Assembly: GCA_900548635.1 (NCBI GenBank)
Contig: URLP01000018.1
Location: 1-19,528 of the forward strand
From: an uncultured Megasphaera sp.
GTDB taxonomy: Bacteria > Bacillota > Negativicutes > Veillonellales > Megasphaeraceae
Reading direction: 5' to 3'
DNA: 19,528 nucleotides
The notes under the pieces were generated by a model that ran no database searches, was not told where the DNA came from, and saw only the letters and a list, made by a program, of their open reading frames with translations. The translations under genes and the position numbers were made by a program. This document shows, piece after piece, positions 1 through 6,223 of this stretch. The stretch's first letter is position 1. Each line of letters starts with the position of its first letter.

Positions 1-155
1 CTTCGATTTCGAGGGACTGTGTAAGGGGCTTTTGGACAGCCCTTTGAGAATAAGGATATCCTGACAGCTAACTCCTTTGGAATAGGCTGTCAGGCGTTAG
101 TCCATGTATCAAACTTCTCAAGAATCTCCCGCTTCTAGAAGCGGGAGAGGTTCAA
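1..155 (+). mobile_element. Right end of an IS200/IS605-family element (partial)
   Basis: A perfect 24-bp palindrome (125-148, arms TCTCCCGCTTCT and AGAAGCGGGAGA) is followed within seven bases by TTCAA (151-155). A subterminal hairpin followed by a short TCAA-like cleavage tetranucleotide is the known architecture of IS200/IS605 right ends. The tnpA/tnpB part would lie left of the window. A frame open from 2 to a stop at 62-64 could be the last codons of tnpB, but I do not recognise its sequence. The insertion sits just upstream of the SRP RNA promoter. The element could be intact or a remnant; the window does not show which. Confidence 0.55.
14..155 (+). ncRNA. Omega-RNA-like structured RNA of the IS605-type end
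   Basis: The segment folds by eye into a closed multi-branch shape. GGACT (14-18) pairs with AGTCC (99-103) and encloses two hairpins: AAGGGGC (23-29) with GCCCTTT (39-45), and a perfect 9-bp stem CCTGACAGC (60-68) with GCTGTCAGG (86-94). The terminal palindrome 125-148 follows. TnpB-associated omega RNAs are known to span the end of tnpB and the transposon right end and to use the adjacent flank as guide. On that model the guide would begin at about 156. The assignment rests on structure and position only. Confidence 0.4.
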
Positions 156-194
156 GCGCGCAGAGAAAAAGTGAAGACGGCAAGGCCTGCCCTC

Positions 195-223
195 TTGCCA
201 AACGCCTGCTTTTACGCTATAAT
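195..223 (+). promoter_or_regulatory. Sigma-A-type promoter of the SRP RNA
   Basis: TTGCCA (195-200) and TATAAT (218-223) are separated by exactly 17 bases. Transcription would start at about 230, roughly ten bases before the base-paired body of the SRP RNA. Confidence 0.8.
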
Positions 224-240
224 GATATAGCTAACTTAAT

Positions 241-383
241 AAAAGTACTGGTGCGTGGTAATCCGCTGGGGCTCGTGCAATGGGAACCTATGAACCTTGT
301 CAGGTCCGAGAGGAAGCAGCAATAAGTAGATATTTCCATGTGCCACGGGGTAACCTGGCGGGTTATCATACACGAGTACTTTT
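241..383 (+). ncRNA. ffs: Signal recognition particle RNA, small (4.5S-like) type
   Basis: The universally conserved helix 8 tip is present at 299-320: GTCAGGTCC, a GAGA tetraloop, then GGAAGCAGC. The ends pair perfectly, AAAAGTACT (241-249) with AGTACTTTT (375-383), giving a rod of about 143 nt. The RNA binds Ffh to target ribosomes making membrane proteins. It is far shorter than the roughly 270-nt Bacillus scRNA and leaves no room for an Alu domain, yet is longer than E. coli 4.5S RNA. The tetraloop is GAGA instead of the common GGAA, still of GNRA type. In Bacillus the SRP RNA gene also lies just upstream of dnaX, which supports the call. Confidence 0.93.
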
Positions 384-392
384 CAGTTGGTA

Positions 393-417
393 AAAGCAGC
401 GGTTAGCTGCTTTTTTT
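393..417 (+). terminator. Rho-independent terminator after the SRP RNA
   Basis: AAAGCAGC (393-400) pairs with GCTGCTTT (406-413) around a GGTTA loop, followed by a T run (411-417). It ends the SRP RNA transcript 22 bases before dnaX, so dnaX depends on read-through or an unseen promoter. Confidence 0.8.
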
Positions 418-439
418 CGTATACGGAAGGGAAAGACTC

Positions 440-2437
440 ATGGCATACATTGCATTATACCGTAAGTGGCGGCCGAAGAATTTCGAAGATGTCGTCGGCC
501 AGTCCCATATTACGGAAACCCTGCAAAAAGCAATCGATACGGACAAAGTAGCCCATGCCTACTTGTTTTCCGGTCCTCGCGGCACGGGCAAGACGAGTAC
601 GGCTAAAATCTTTGCCCGTGCCATGAACTGCGTCCACGGTCCGACATCGCATCCCTGCAATGAATGTGAAGTCTGCCGCCACATCATGAACGGTGAATCA
701 CTGGACGTCGTAGAAATCGACGCGGCTTCCAACCGCAGTATCGAAGATATCCGCACCCTGCGGGAAACGATAAAATTCATGCCTGCCGAAGGGCATAAGA
801 AAATCTACATCATCGACGAAGTGCACATGCTGACGACGGAAGCTTTCAACGCCCTCCTGAAGACGCTGGAAGAACCGCCGGCCCACGTTATCTTCATCCT
901 GGCGACGACGGAACCGGAACGGATCCCCATGACTATTTTGTCCCGCTGCCAGCGCTATGAATTCCGGCGCATTACGAGCGAAGACATCGCCAAGCGCCTC
1001 CTCTACGTGGCGTCACAGGAAGGCATCGACCTGACCAAAGGCGCCGCCCATATCCTGGCTGTCCAGGCCGACGGCGGCATGCGCGATGCCCTGAGCATGC
1101 TCGACCAGTGCGTGAGCAACGCCAGCGGCACGATCGATGAAAAACTGGTCCGCGACTTATTGGGCCTCATCGGCAAAGACTGGCTCTTTTCCCTGTCCCA
1201 GGCCCTTTTCGAAGGTCAAGGCGACGTCATCATCAAGGATGTCGACGACGTCATCCAGATGGGCAAGGAACCGCGGGTCATCCTCACGGAACTTTTGACG
1301 CATCTGCGGGCTATCATGCTCTGTCAGGCCGATTCTGCTTCGGATACGCTGGCCGCTTATGACGACTGTCTCGATGAATTGAAGAAACAGGCGAAAGAAC
1401 TGACGCCGGAAAGGGTCTTCCAAATCCTGGGCATCCTCCAGCAGGCCCTTTTGACGGCCAAGACTTCGCCGGTGCCGCGTATTGCCGTAGAAATGGGGCT
1501 CCTCATGGCTGCCCGCCAGGCCAATGCCCTGGCACAGCCCGTAGACACTGGCATTTCATCCCAGCCGGCCAGGGCTGCCGCCAAAACTCGTAAGCCCGCG
1601 CCTGAAGCAGTGCCTCTGCCGGAAGACGATTACAGTGCCGCTGCGTTTCCTGACGAAGCCGTGCCTTTCCCGGAAGAGGAATACAGCACTGTGCCGGCAG
1701 CGCCGGATGTAAAACCGATGCCGCAGGTACGGCCTGCCGTTGAACGGCCGCAGCTGCCAGTGCAGCAAAGACCTGCTGCGGAGCCTGTGACAGCGGCGGC
1801 AGAAAAGCCAATGCCGCAGCCCTCGGCACCGGCAGCGAAAACAGCGGCTGCAGCGCCAGTTGAAAAAGCGGAATACCAGGCCCTCTGGAAAAAGATGTGT
1901 GCCATCCTCGATAAGGAAAAGAAGAAGGCCGTCCTCTCCTGTATCCGCAACGGCCGCGTCGTTTATATCGGCGACGGCCAGGTCATCGTCGCTTTTAAGA
2001 CGCCCTTCATGGTCAAACGGGCCAACAGGGAAGACTATTTTAAATTCACCGATGCCGCTTTATCCCAGCTGTTAGGCGGCCCATACCATATGCAGGGCTT
2101 CCTCGAAGGCGACGCGGAACTTACAGAATACGAAAAAAAAAAGCCGCTGAATGAAAAAAGGCAGTCCGCAGGTGATGCGGGAATCCCCGATTCAGCTGTA
2201 GGGGCGCCCACGTGGGGCGCCCGCCTCGCCGATGCGGGAATCCCGGTTTCGGAATCCGCGGCCGTCAATACGCCGCAGCATGATGAGGATATTCCAGTCT
2301 CAGATTTTCAAGGAAATGAGGAAACAACCTGGCAGCCGGTTTCTCTCGATGATATGAGTGATGCCGAACGAGCCGCCCTGGGCCCATTGCTTAAAAACGT
2401 GGGAGACTGTAATATATATATAGAAAATAAAAAATAA
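440..2437 (+). CDS. dnaX: DNA polymerase III subunit gamma/tau
   Basis: Clamp-loader ATPase that loads the beta clamp and, as tau, tethers polymerase cores and helicase. 665 residues. Visible motifs: Walker A GPRGTGKTS (45-53); zinc module Cys64, Cys73, Cys76, Cys79; Walker B DEVH (126-129); sensor SRC (168-170). Domain III runs to about residue 370, followed by an Ala/Pro/Glu-rich linker (about 380-480) and a tau-like C-terminal domain from about 485. Start ATG 440 is preceded by GGAAGGGAAAG. Two oddities: an A10 run at 2133-2142 in slippery register, after which a -1 shift meets TGA within a few codons, and a short palindromic insertion encoding about residues 575-605. First gene of the dnaX-ybaB-recR-bofA cluster. 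Confidence 0.97.
   Translation: MAYIALYRKWRPKNFEDVVGQSHITETLQKAIDTDKVAHAYLFSGPRGTGKTSTAKIFARAMNCVHGPTSHPCNECEVCRHIMNGESLDVVEIDAASNRSIEDIRTLRETIKFMPAEGHKKIYIIDEVHMLTTEAFNALLKTLEEPPAHVIFILATTEPERIPMTILSRCQRYEFRRITSEDIAKRLLYVASQEGIDLTKGAAHILAVQADGGMRDALSMLDQCVSNASGTIDEKLVRDLLGLIGKDWLFSLSQALFEGQGDVIIKDVDDVIQMGKEPRVILTELLTHLRAIMLCQADSASDTLAAYDDCLDELKKQAKELTPERVFQILGILQQALLTAKTSPVPRIAVEMGLLMAARQANALAQPVDTGISSQPARAAAKTRKPAPEAVPLPEDDYSAAAFPDEAVPFPEEEYSTVPAAPDVKPMPQVRPAVERPQLPVQQRPAAEPVTAAAEKPMPQPSAPAAKTAAAAPVEKAEYQALWKKMCAILDKEKKKAVLSCIRNGRVVYIGDGQVIVAFKTPFMVKRANREDYFKFTDAALSQLLGGPYHMQGFLEGDAELTEYEKKKPLNEKRQSAGDAGIPDSAVGAPTWGARLADAGIPVSESAAVNTPQHDEDIPVSDFQGNEETTWQPVSLDDMSDAERAALGPLLKNVGDCNIYIENKK
2133..2143 (+). 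promoter_or_regulatory. Candidate dnaX slippage/frameshift site (A10-G)
   Basis: Ten adenines followed by G place A AAA AAG in the zero frame at 2137-2143, the same heptamer used by E. coli dnaX. After a -1 slip the frame reads GCC GCT GAA and then TGA (2152-2154). After +1 it reads AGC CGC and then TGA. Either shift would give a product of about 569 residues. Long A runs also support transcriptional slippage, as known for Thermus dnaX. A modest hairpin CCGCA/TGCGG lies at 2166-2180. Confidence 0.45.
2165..2260 (+). repeat. Palindromic repeat element inserted in frame in dnaX
   Basis: GATGCGGGAATCCC occurs directly repeated at 2174-2187 and 2231-2244. Between the copies lies a GC-rich hairpin, GGGCGCCC (2202-2209) with GGGCGCCC (2215-2222) around ACGTG. 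The stretch has no stop in the dnaX frame and is translated as roughly residues 575-605, including DAGIP twice. It looks like a small mobile palindromic repeat in a tolerant linker near the C terminus. The outer edges are uncertain. Confidence 0.5.
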
Positions 2438-2465
2438 ATTCACAGAGAAACTAGGAGGAACTCAA

Positions 2466-2783
2466 ATGTTTGGTGGAAATATGCAAGGTATGATGAAGAA
2501 AGTCCAGAAAATGCAGAAGGAAATGAAAAAACTGCAGGAAGACTTGAAGAAACGCACCGTCGAAGCGACTGTCGGCGGCGGTGTACTGACGATTGTCATG
2601 AACGGTGAAAAGAATGTCGAAAGCGTCCACATCGATCCGAGCATCATCGATCCGGAAGATGCGGAAATGCTGGAAGATCTCATGGTTGCTGCAGTCAACG
2701 AAGCCAATAAGAAAGTGGACGATATGATGGCTCAGGAAATGAGCAAGATTACAGGCGGCATGCACCTGCCGGGCATGTTCTAA
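2466..2783 (+). CDS. YbaB/EbfC family nucleoid-associated protein
   Basis: 105-residue small DNA-binding protein of the YbaB/EbfC family, which forms dimers that coat DNA and is often encoded between dnaX and recR. The N terminus is rich in Met, Lys and Gln (MQGMMKKVQKMQKEMKKLQ) and should form the long family helix. The middle has the conserved GGGVLTIVMNGE strand region, and the C terminus has the EMLEDLMVAAVNEA helix. A strong Shine-Dalgarno AGGAGG (2453-2458) stands seven bases before ATG 2466. The stop overlaps the recR start by one base (TAATG), so translation of the two is probably coupled. Confidence 0.93.
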   Translation: MFGGNMQGMMKKVQKMQKEMKKLQEDLKKRTVEATVGGGVLTIVMNGEKNVESVHIDPSIIDPEDAEMLEDLMVAAVNEANKKVDDMMAQEMSKITGGMHLPGMF

Positions 2784-3373
2784 TGGATACGCCGTTAGAC
2801 AAGCTGACCGAGCAGTTCCGCCGCCTTCCGGGCATTGGCGTCAAGACGGCTCGTAAGCTGGCCTATTATATCGTCCAGCAGCCGAACAGCCGTGTCGATG
2901 AATTTGTAGAAGCCATCCGCGATGCCAAGAAAAATATGCATTTTTGCTCGGTCTGCTTTAATTTGTCATCTCAGGACCCTTGTCCTATCTGCAGCGATAT
3001 CAGCCGTGACCGCTCGACGATTTGCGTCGTCGAAACGCCGCAGGATGTCCAGGCCATTGAACGTAGCGGTGACTACCACGGCCTCTACCATGTCCTGCAC
3101 GGAGCCTTGTCGCCCTTGGACGGCGTCAACGTCGAAGATCTGCGCATCCGGGAACTGCTGCAGCGTTTGGGGAATGCGACCGTCAAGGAAGTCATCCTGG
3201 CGACCGATCCCGACGTGGAAGGCGAAGCGACGGCACTCTATCTGGCCCGCCTGATTAAGACGGCCGGTATCCGCGTGACCCGCATTGCCCGCGGCCTGCC
3301 CATGGGCGGCGACATTGAGTATGCCGATGAAGCGACACTGGCAGGCGCTGTTGCCAATCGGCAGGAAATGTGA
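2783..3373 (+). CDS. recR: Recombination mediator RecR
   Basis: 196 residues, the usual length. RecR works with RecO (and RecF) to load RecA at gapped DNA. An N-terminal helix-hairpin-helix (LPGIGVKTARKLAYY, about 15-29) is followed by a four-cysteine zinc module (Cys55, Cys58, Cys67, Cys70) and a Toprim domain from about residue 78, starting ICVVETPQDVQAIE. The C-terminal RGLPMGGDIEYADEATL segment is also typical. The start codon shares its A with the ybaB stop. The dnaX-ybaB-recR order is conserved across many bacteria. Confidence 0.97.
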   Translation: MDTPLDKLTEQFRRLPGIGVKTARKLAYYIVQQPNSRVDEFVEAIRDAKKNMHFCSVCFNLSSQDPCPICSDISRDRSTICVVETPQDVQAIERSGDYHGLYHVLHGALSPLDGVNVEDLRIRELLQRLGNATVKEVILATDPDVEGEATALYLARLIKTAGIRVTRIARGLPMGGDIEYADEATLAGAVANRQEM

Positions 3374-3380
3374 GGCCTTT

Positions 3381-3626
3381 ATGGAATATCTCTGGATAGC
3401 TGTTGGTGTTTTTGCCTTGTTTTTAGTGCATAAACTGATTTTGGCGCCCCTGCGCCATCTCCTGGTCAACGTCGTCGTCGGCCTCATCGTCCTCTACGGC
3501 GTCAACCATTTTGGCTATCTCTTTGGTTTTCAGCACGTGCCGATTACCTTGGGCACGGGCCTGATCATCGGCCTTTTCGGCCTGCCGGGCGTCGTGCTGG
3601 TGACCTTGTATTACACCTTTTTTTAA
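3381..3626 (+). CDS. BofA-family small membrane protein
   Basis: 81 residues, almost wholly hydrophobic, with an N-terminal segment (LWIAVGVFALFLVHKLI) and later ones (HLLVNVVVGLIVLYGV and ITLGTGLIIGLFGLPGVVLVTL). The C-terminal GLPGVVLV pattern and the place directly after recR match the pro-sigma-K processing inhibitor BofA family. In Bacillus BofA inhibits the SpoIVFB protease in the mother cell. Start ATG 3381 is chosen because it gives the family-length protein and lies seven bases after the recR stop; the nearest Shine-Dalgarno is weak (TGAGG). Whether this organism sporulates is unknown from here, so the role may differ. The yaaL gene usually found between recR and bofA in Bacillus is missing. 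Confidence 0.8.
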   Translation: MEYLWIAVGVFALFLVHKLILAPLRHLLVNVVVGLIVLYGVNHFGYLFGFQHVPITLGTGLIIGLFGLPGVVLVTLYYTFF

Positions 3627-3647
3627 CCTACGCGAAGAGGGGATATC

Positions 3648-4829
3648 GTGAAATTGAAGAAATGGGCAGCTCTTGCCTGTACGGCAGCACTGGCCGTGTC
3701 CGTCCTTGCGGGCTGCGGCAACAGCGTGTCGACAAAAACGGAAACGGTTTCTAAGTCGGACCATCCTGTGGCCCTGACGCTGGATGCCAATATTACAGCT
3801 CTGCATATGACGAATATCGTACCGAAGCTCTCGGGGAAACTCGTCTCGACGCCGCTGGCCGTAGGCCAGGAAGTCAAGTCCGGCGAAGTCGTCGTCCAGG
3901 TTGATTCGACGCCGTACCAGCAGAGCGTCAGCCAGGCCGAAGCCCAGTTGGTAGCGGCTTCTTCGGCAGGGACGCCGACCTATAAGACGGTCACTGTACC
4001 GGCACCCAGCAGCGGCGGCAGCAGTGGCGGCGGCGGTGACAGCGGCCATCGGGCTGAATTGAAGGCCTGGTATAATATGGGCGCTTTGTCGAAAGTCGAA
4101 TACAACCAGATGATGGCTGATTCCGGCGGCTCGTCAGGCGGTTCTTCCGGCGGTGAAACGACGCAGACTGTCCAGGTACAGGAAGCGCCGGCTGTGGACC
4201 ACGAAAAAATTGCCCAGCTTCAGCAGGCGGTTCAGAATGCCCGCGACATGCTTGGGAATACGACGATTTATTCGCCTATCGACGGCCGCGTCACGTCCGT
4301 TGCCGACAATCCGTCCGTCGCTGTAGCCGGCAATGTCCTGGCTACGATTCAGCAGATGTCGCCGCTTGTTGCTACCTTTGCCGTACCGGAAATGTACATC
4401 GATGCCCTGCAGGACGCGAAGAAGGACGGCAGCCTGCAGGTCTCGCTGATTGCTGCTTCCGGTGAAACGGAAACAGGGGAACTGACCTATCTGGCTACGG
4501 AAAAGGATCCGTCTACAGGCTCCTATATGGCGAAGGTCACTTTCAACAACGCGAAGAACCTCTTTGTTCCCGGTGAATTTTACCATGTCCGCATCGCTAC
4601 GCCGAAGGAAGTATCGCAGATTACCGTGCCCAAGACAGCTGTCCGCACGAAAGACAGCGGTGACTTCGTTTACATCGTCAATGACAGCGGCCTGGCAGAT
4701 GCCCGCTCGGTCCTGACCGGTGATGAAGAAGACGGACGCGTCGTCATCCTCGACGGCCTTGACGAAGGCGATGTCGTCGTTGCGGATCCGCCGGATTCGC
4801 TGGAAATCGGCATGAAAGTTAAATCATAA
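3648..4829 (+). CDS. RND-type efflux periplasmic adaptor lipoprotein (HlyD/AcrA-like)
   Basis: 393 residues beginning at GTG 3648 behind GAAGAGGGG. A lipoprotein signal peptide ends in LAGC, with Cys23 as the lipidation site. The order is typical of membrane-fusion adaptors: a first half lipoyl strand set (KLSGKLVSTPLAVGQEVKSG, about residues 64-83), a hairpin region, a second lipoyl half (TTIYSPIDGRVTSV, about 205-218), beta-barrel (about 235-315) and membrane-proximal domain (VPKTAVRT onward). Where a long coiled-coil hairpin is usual there are Gly/Ser-rich stretches (about 122-132 and 164-173). No inner-membrane pump or outer-membrane channel gene is next to it; the next gene is an IclR regulator 21 bases on. 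The transported substrate cannot be told. Confidence 0.82.
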   Translation: MKLKKWAALACTAALAVSVLAGCGNSVSTKTETVSKSDHPVALTLDANITALHMTNIVPKLSGKLVSTPLAVGQEVKSGEVVVQVDSTPYQQSVSQAEAQLVAASSAGTPTYKTVTVPAPSSGGSSGGGGDSGHRAELKAWYNMGALSKVEYNQMMADSGGSSGGSSGGETTQTVQVQEAPAVDHEKIAQLQQAVQNARDMLGNTTIYSPIDGRVTSVADNPSVAVAGNVLATIQQMSPLVATFAVPEMYIDALQDAKKDGSLQVSLIAASGETETGELTYLATEKDPSTGSYMAKVTFNNAKNLFVPGEFYHVRIATPKEVSQITVPKTAVRTKDSGDFVYIVNDSGLADARSVLTGDEEDGRVVILDGLDEGDVVVADPPDSLEIGMKVKS

Positions 4830-4850
4830 TTTCCGGGAGCAGGTGAAGCA

Positions 4851-5600
4851 ATGGTAAAAGAAGAACATCACAGTACCTTGTTAAAATCCTTGGAAAAAAG
4901 CCTCGATGTCCTCGACCTTTTTGTGGAATGCAATACAGGGATGACCTTGAAAGAAATTGCCGAACATACGCGTTTAAACACGTCAACGGCCTTCCGCATC
5001 GTCAACACGCTGGAACGGCGGCAGTACCTGACGCGCAATGATACGTCCAAGCAGTATCGCCTCGGCCCGCGGGCTCTGGCTCTCGGCTATTCGTCGCACT
5101 GGACGGAGAACGTCATTACCCTGGCGAAGCCGTATTTACGGAGTTTACAGCAGCTGTTTAATGAAACGGTCAGCATTTACATTGCCGAAGGGGACTGCCG
5201 CGTCTGCCTCGACCATGTCGAAAGCACCCATTCCCTGCGCCGCGTTATCCCGCTCGGCGAATCCCTGCCCCTCTATAAAGGGGCTGCCGGCCGGGTTCTC
5301 CTGGCCTGGGCCGGTGAGGAACAGCGTCAGCGGTATATCAATAAGTACGGCAACATTTCCGAAGAAGAATTCGCTGCCATCCGCCACAACGGCTATGCCA
5401 TGACGCAGGATGAAAGTGAACACGGTCTTTTTGCCCTGTCTGTGCCGATTTTTAATTTTGAAGGCCAGGTCATTGCCTCGCTGACCATTGCCGGCCCGTC
5501 CATGCGCTTCTACGATTCGATCCGTCAGAAGATGCTCTTTACCATGAGCCAGTATGCCAATGAGATTTCCCATTCCCTGGGATACCGGAAAAAAGGATGA
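4851..5600 (+). CDS. IclR family transcriptional regulator
   Basis: 249 residues, the family's usual length. An N-terminal winged helix-turn-helix (about 8-68; LKEIAEHTRLNTSTAFRIVN is the helix-turn-helix) precedes an IclR effector domain (about 80-246) with typical stretches HVESTHSLRRVIPLGE, LPLYKGAAGRVLLAW and LSVPIFNFEGQVIASLTIAG. IclR proteins are dimeric regulators that usually bind small organic acids. The gene follows the adaptor gene closely (21 bases, with GGAGCAGGTG as Shine-Dalgarno) and overlaps the next gene, so it may be co-transcribed with both. Its target and ligand are not evident. Confidence 0.93.
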   Translation: MVKEEHHSTLLKSLEKSLDVLDLFVECNTGMTLKEIAEHTRLNTSTAFRIVNTLERRQYLTRNDTSKQYRLGPRALALGYSSHWTENVITLAKPYLRSLQQLFNETVSIYIAEGDCRVCLDHVESTHSLRRVIPLGESLPLYKGAAGRVLLAWAGEEQRQRYINKYGNISEEEFAAIRHNGYAMTQDESEHGLFALSVPIFNFEGQVIASLTIAGPSMRFYDSIRQKMLFTMSQYANEISHSLGYRKKG

Positions 5601-6202
5601 TGAAAGTCTGGACGGCTGACGAATTTACAGAAGACGCCAGCGTACTGGCCCCGCGCCTGCTGGGCCAGTATCTCGTCCATGAAACACCGCAGGGCACCTG
5701 CATCGGCCGCATTGTGGAAACAGAAGCCTACGGCTGTGCGTACAACGGCTTTGCCGATGACGGCGCCCACAGTTTCAAAGGCCTGACGAAACGCACGGCA
5801 CCGATGTTCCGTGCCGGCGGCATCAGCTACGTTTACCTCATTTACGGCATGTACTGCTGTTTCAACATCGTCACGGGCCCGGCCGGTTCCGGTCAGGCCG
5901 TGCTGATCCGGGCAGCTGAACCGGTAAACGGTTTGGAACTGATGCAGGAGCGCCGTCGGGCGGCTAAGAATGCCCGCAGCCTGATGAACGGGCCGGGCAA
6001 GCTCTGCCAGGCCATGGCCATCACGCGGCAGGAAAACGGACTGCCCCTGACGGCAGGGCCGCTCTATATCGCGCATCCGGAAAAAGAACTTTCCTTTCAA
6101 GTCGTCACGACGACGCGCATCAACATCGATTACGCAGTTCATGGGAAACATTTTCCCTGGCGTTTTTATATAAAAGACAATCCTTATGTATCCAAAGTGT
6201 GA
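5597..6202 (+). CDS. 3-methyladenine DNA glycosylase (AAG/MPG family)
   Basis: 201 residues. Removes alkylated and deaminated purines from DNA to start base-excision repair. Family landmarks in order: LAPRLLGQYLVHE (about 17-29), IVETEAY (39-45) holding the catalytic glutamate region, GAHSFKGLTKRTAPMF (about 56-71), GGISYVYLIYGMYCCFNIV (about 74-92), VLIRAAEP, and NGPGKLCQAM. The start overlaps the IclR stop (ATGATGA): either ATG 5597 or ATG 5600 could be used, with only AAAAAGG as ribosome site, so coupling to the upstream gene is likely. The protein carries no extra domain. Confidence 0.93.
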   Translation: MMKVWTADEFTEDASVLAPRLLGQYLVHETPQGTCIGRIVETEAYGCAYNGFADDGAHSFKGLTKRTAPMFRAGGISYVYLIYGMYCCFNIVTGPAGSGQAVLIRAAEPVNGLELMQERRRAAKNARSLMNGPGKLCQAMAITRQENGLPLTAGPLYIAHPEKELSFQVVTTTRINIDYAVHGKHFPWRFYIKDNPYVSKV

Positions 6203-6223
6203 ACATATGAGGGGGAGATTACT

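Noticed and set aside
1..155. 6S RNA or another housekeeping RNA at the left edge
   Set aside because: No 6S-type long rod with a central bubble; the subterminal palindrome plus TTCAA fits a transposon end better, though this remains open.
104..325. 73-codon plus-strand frame overlapping the IS end and SRP RNA
   Set aside because: It runs through the promoter and the conserved SRP RNA core, has no ribosome site and no protein-like pattern.
6207..6209. ATG at 6207 as start of the DUF2156 gene
   Set aside because: It is in another frame that stops after about 20 codons, and it lies before the Shine-Dalgarno.
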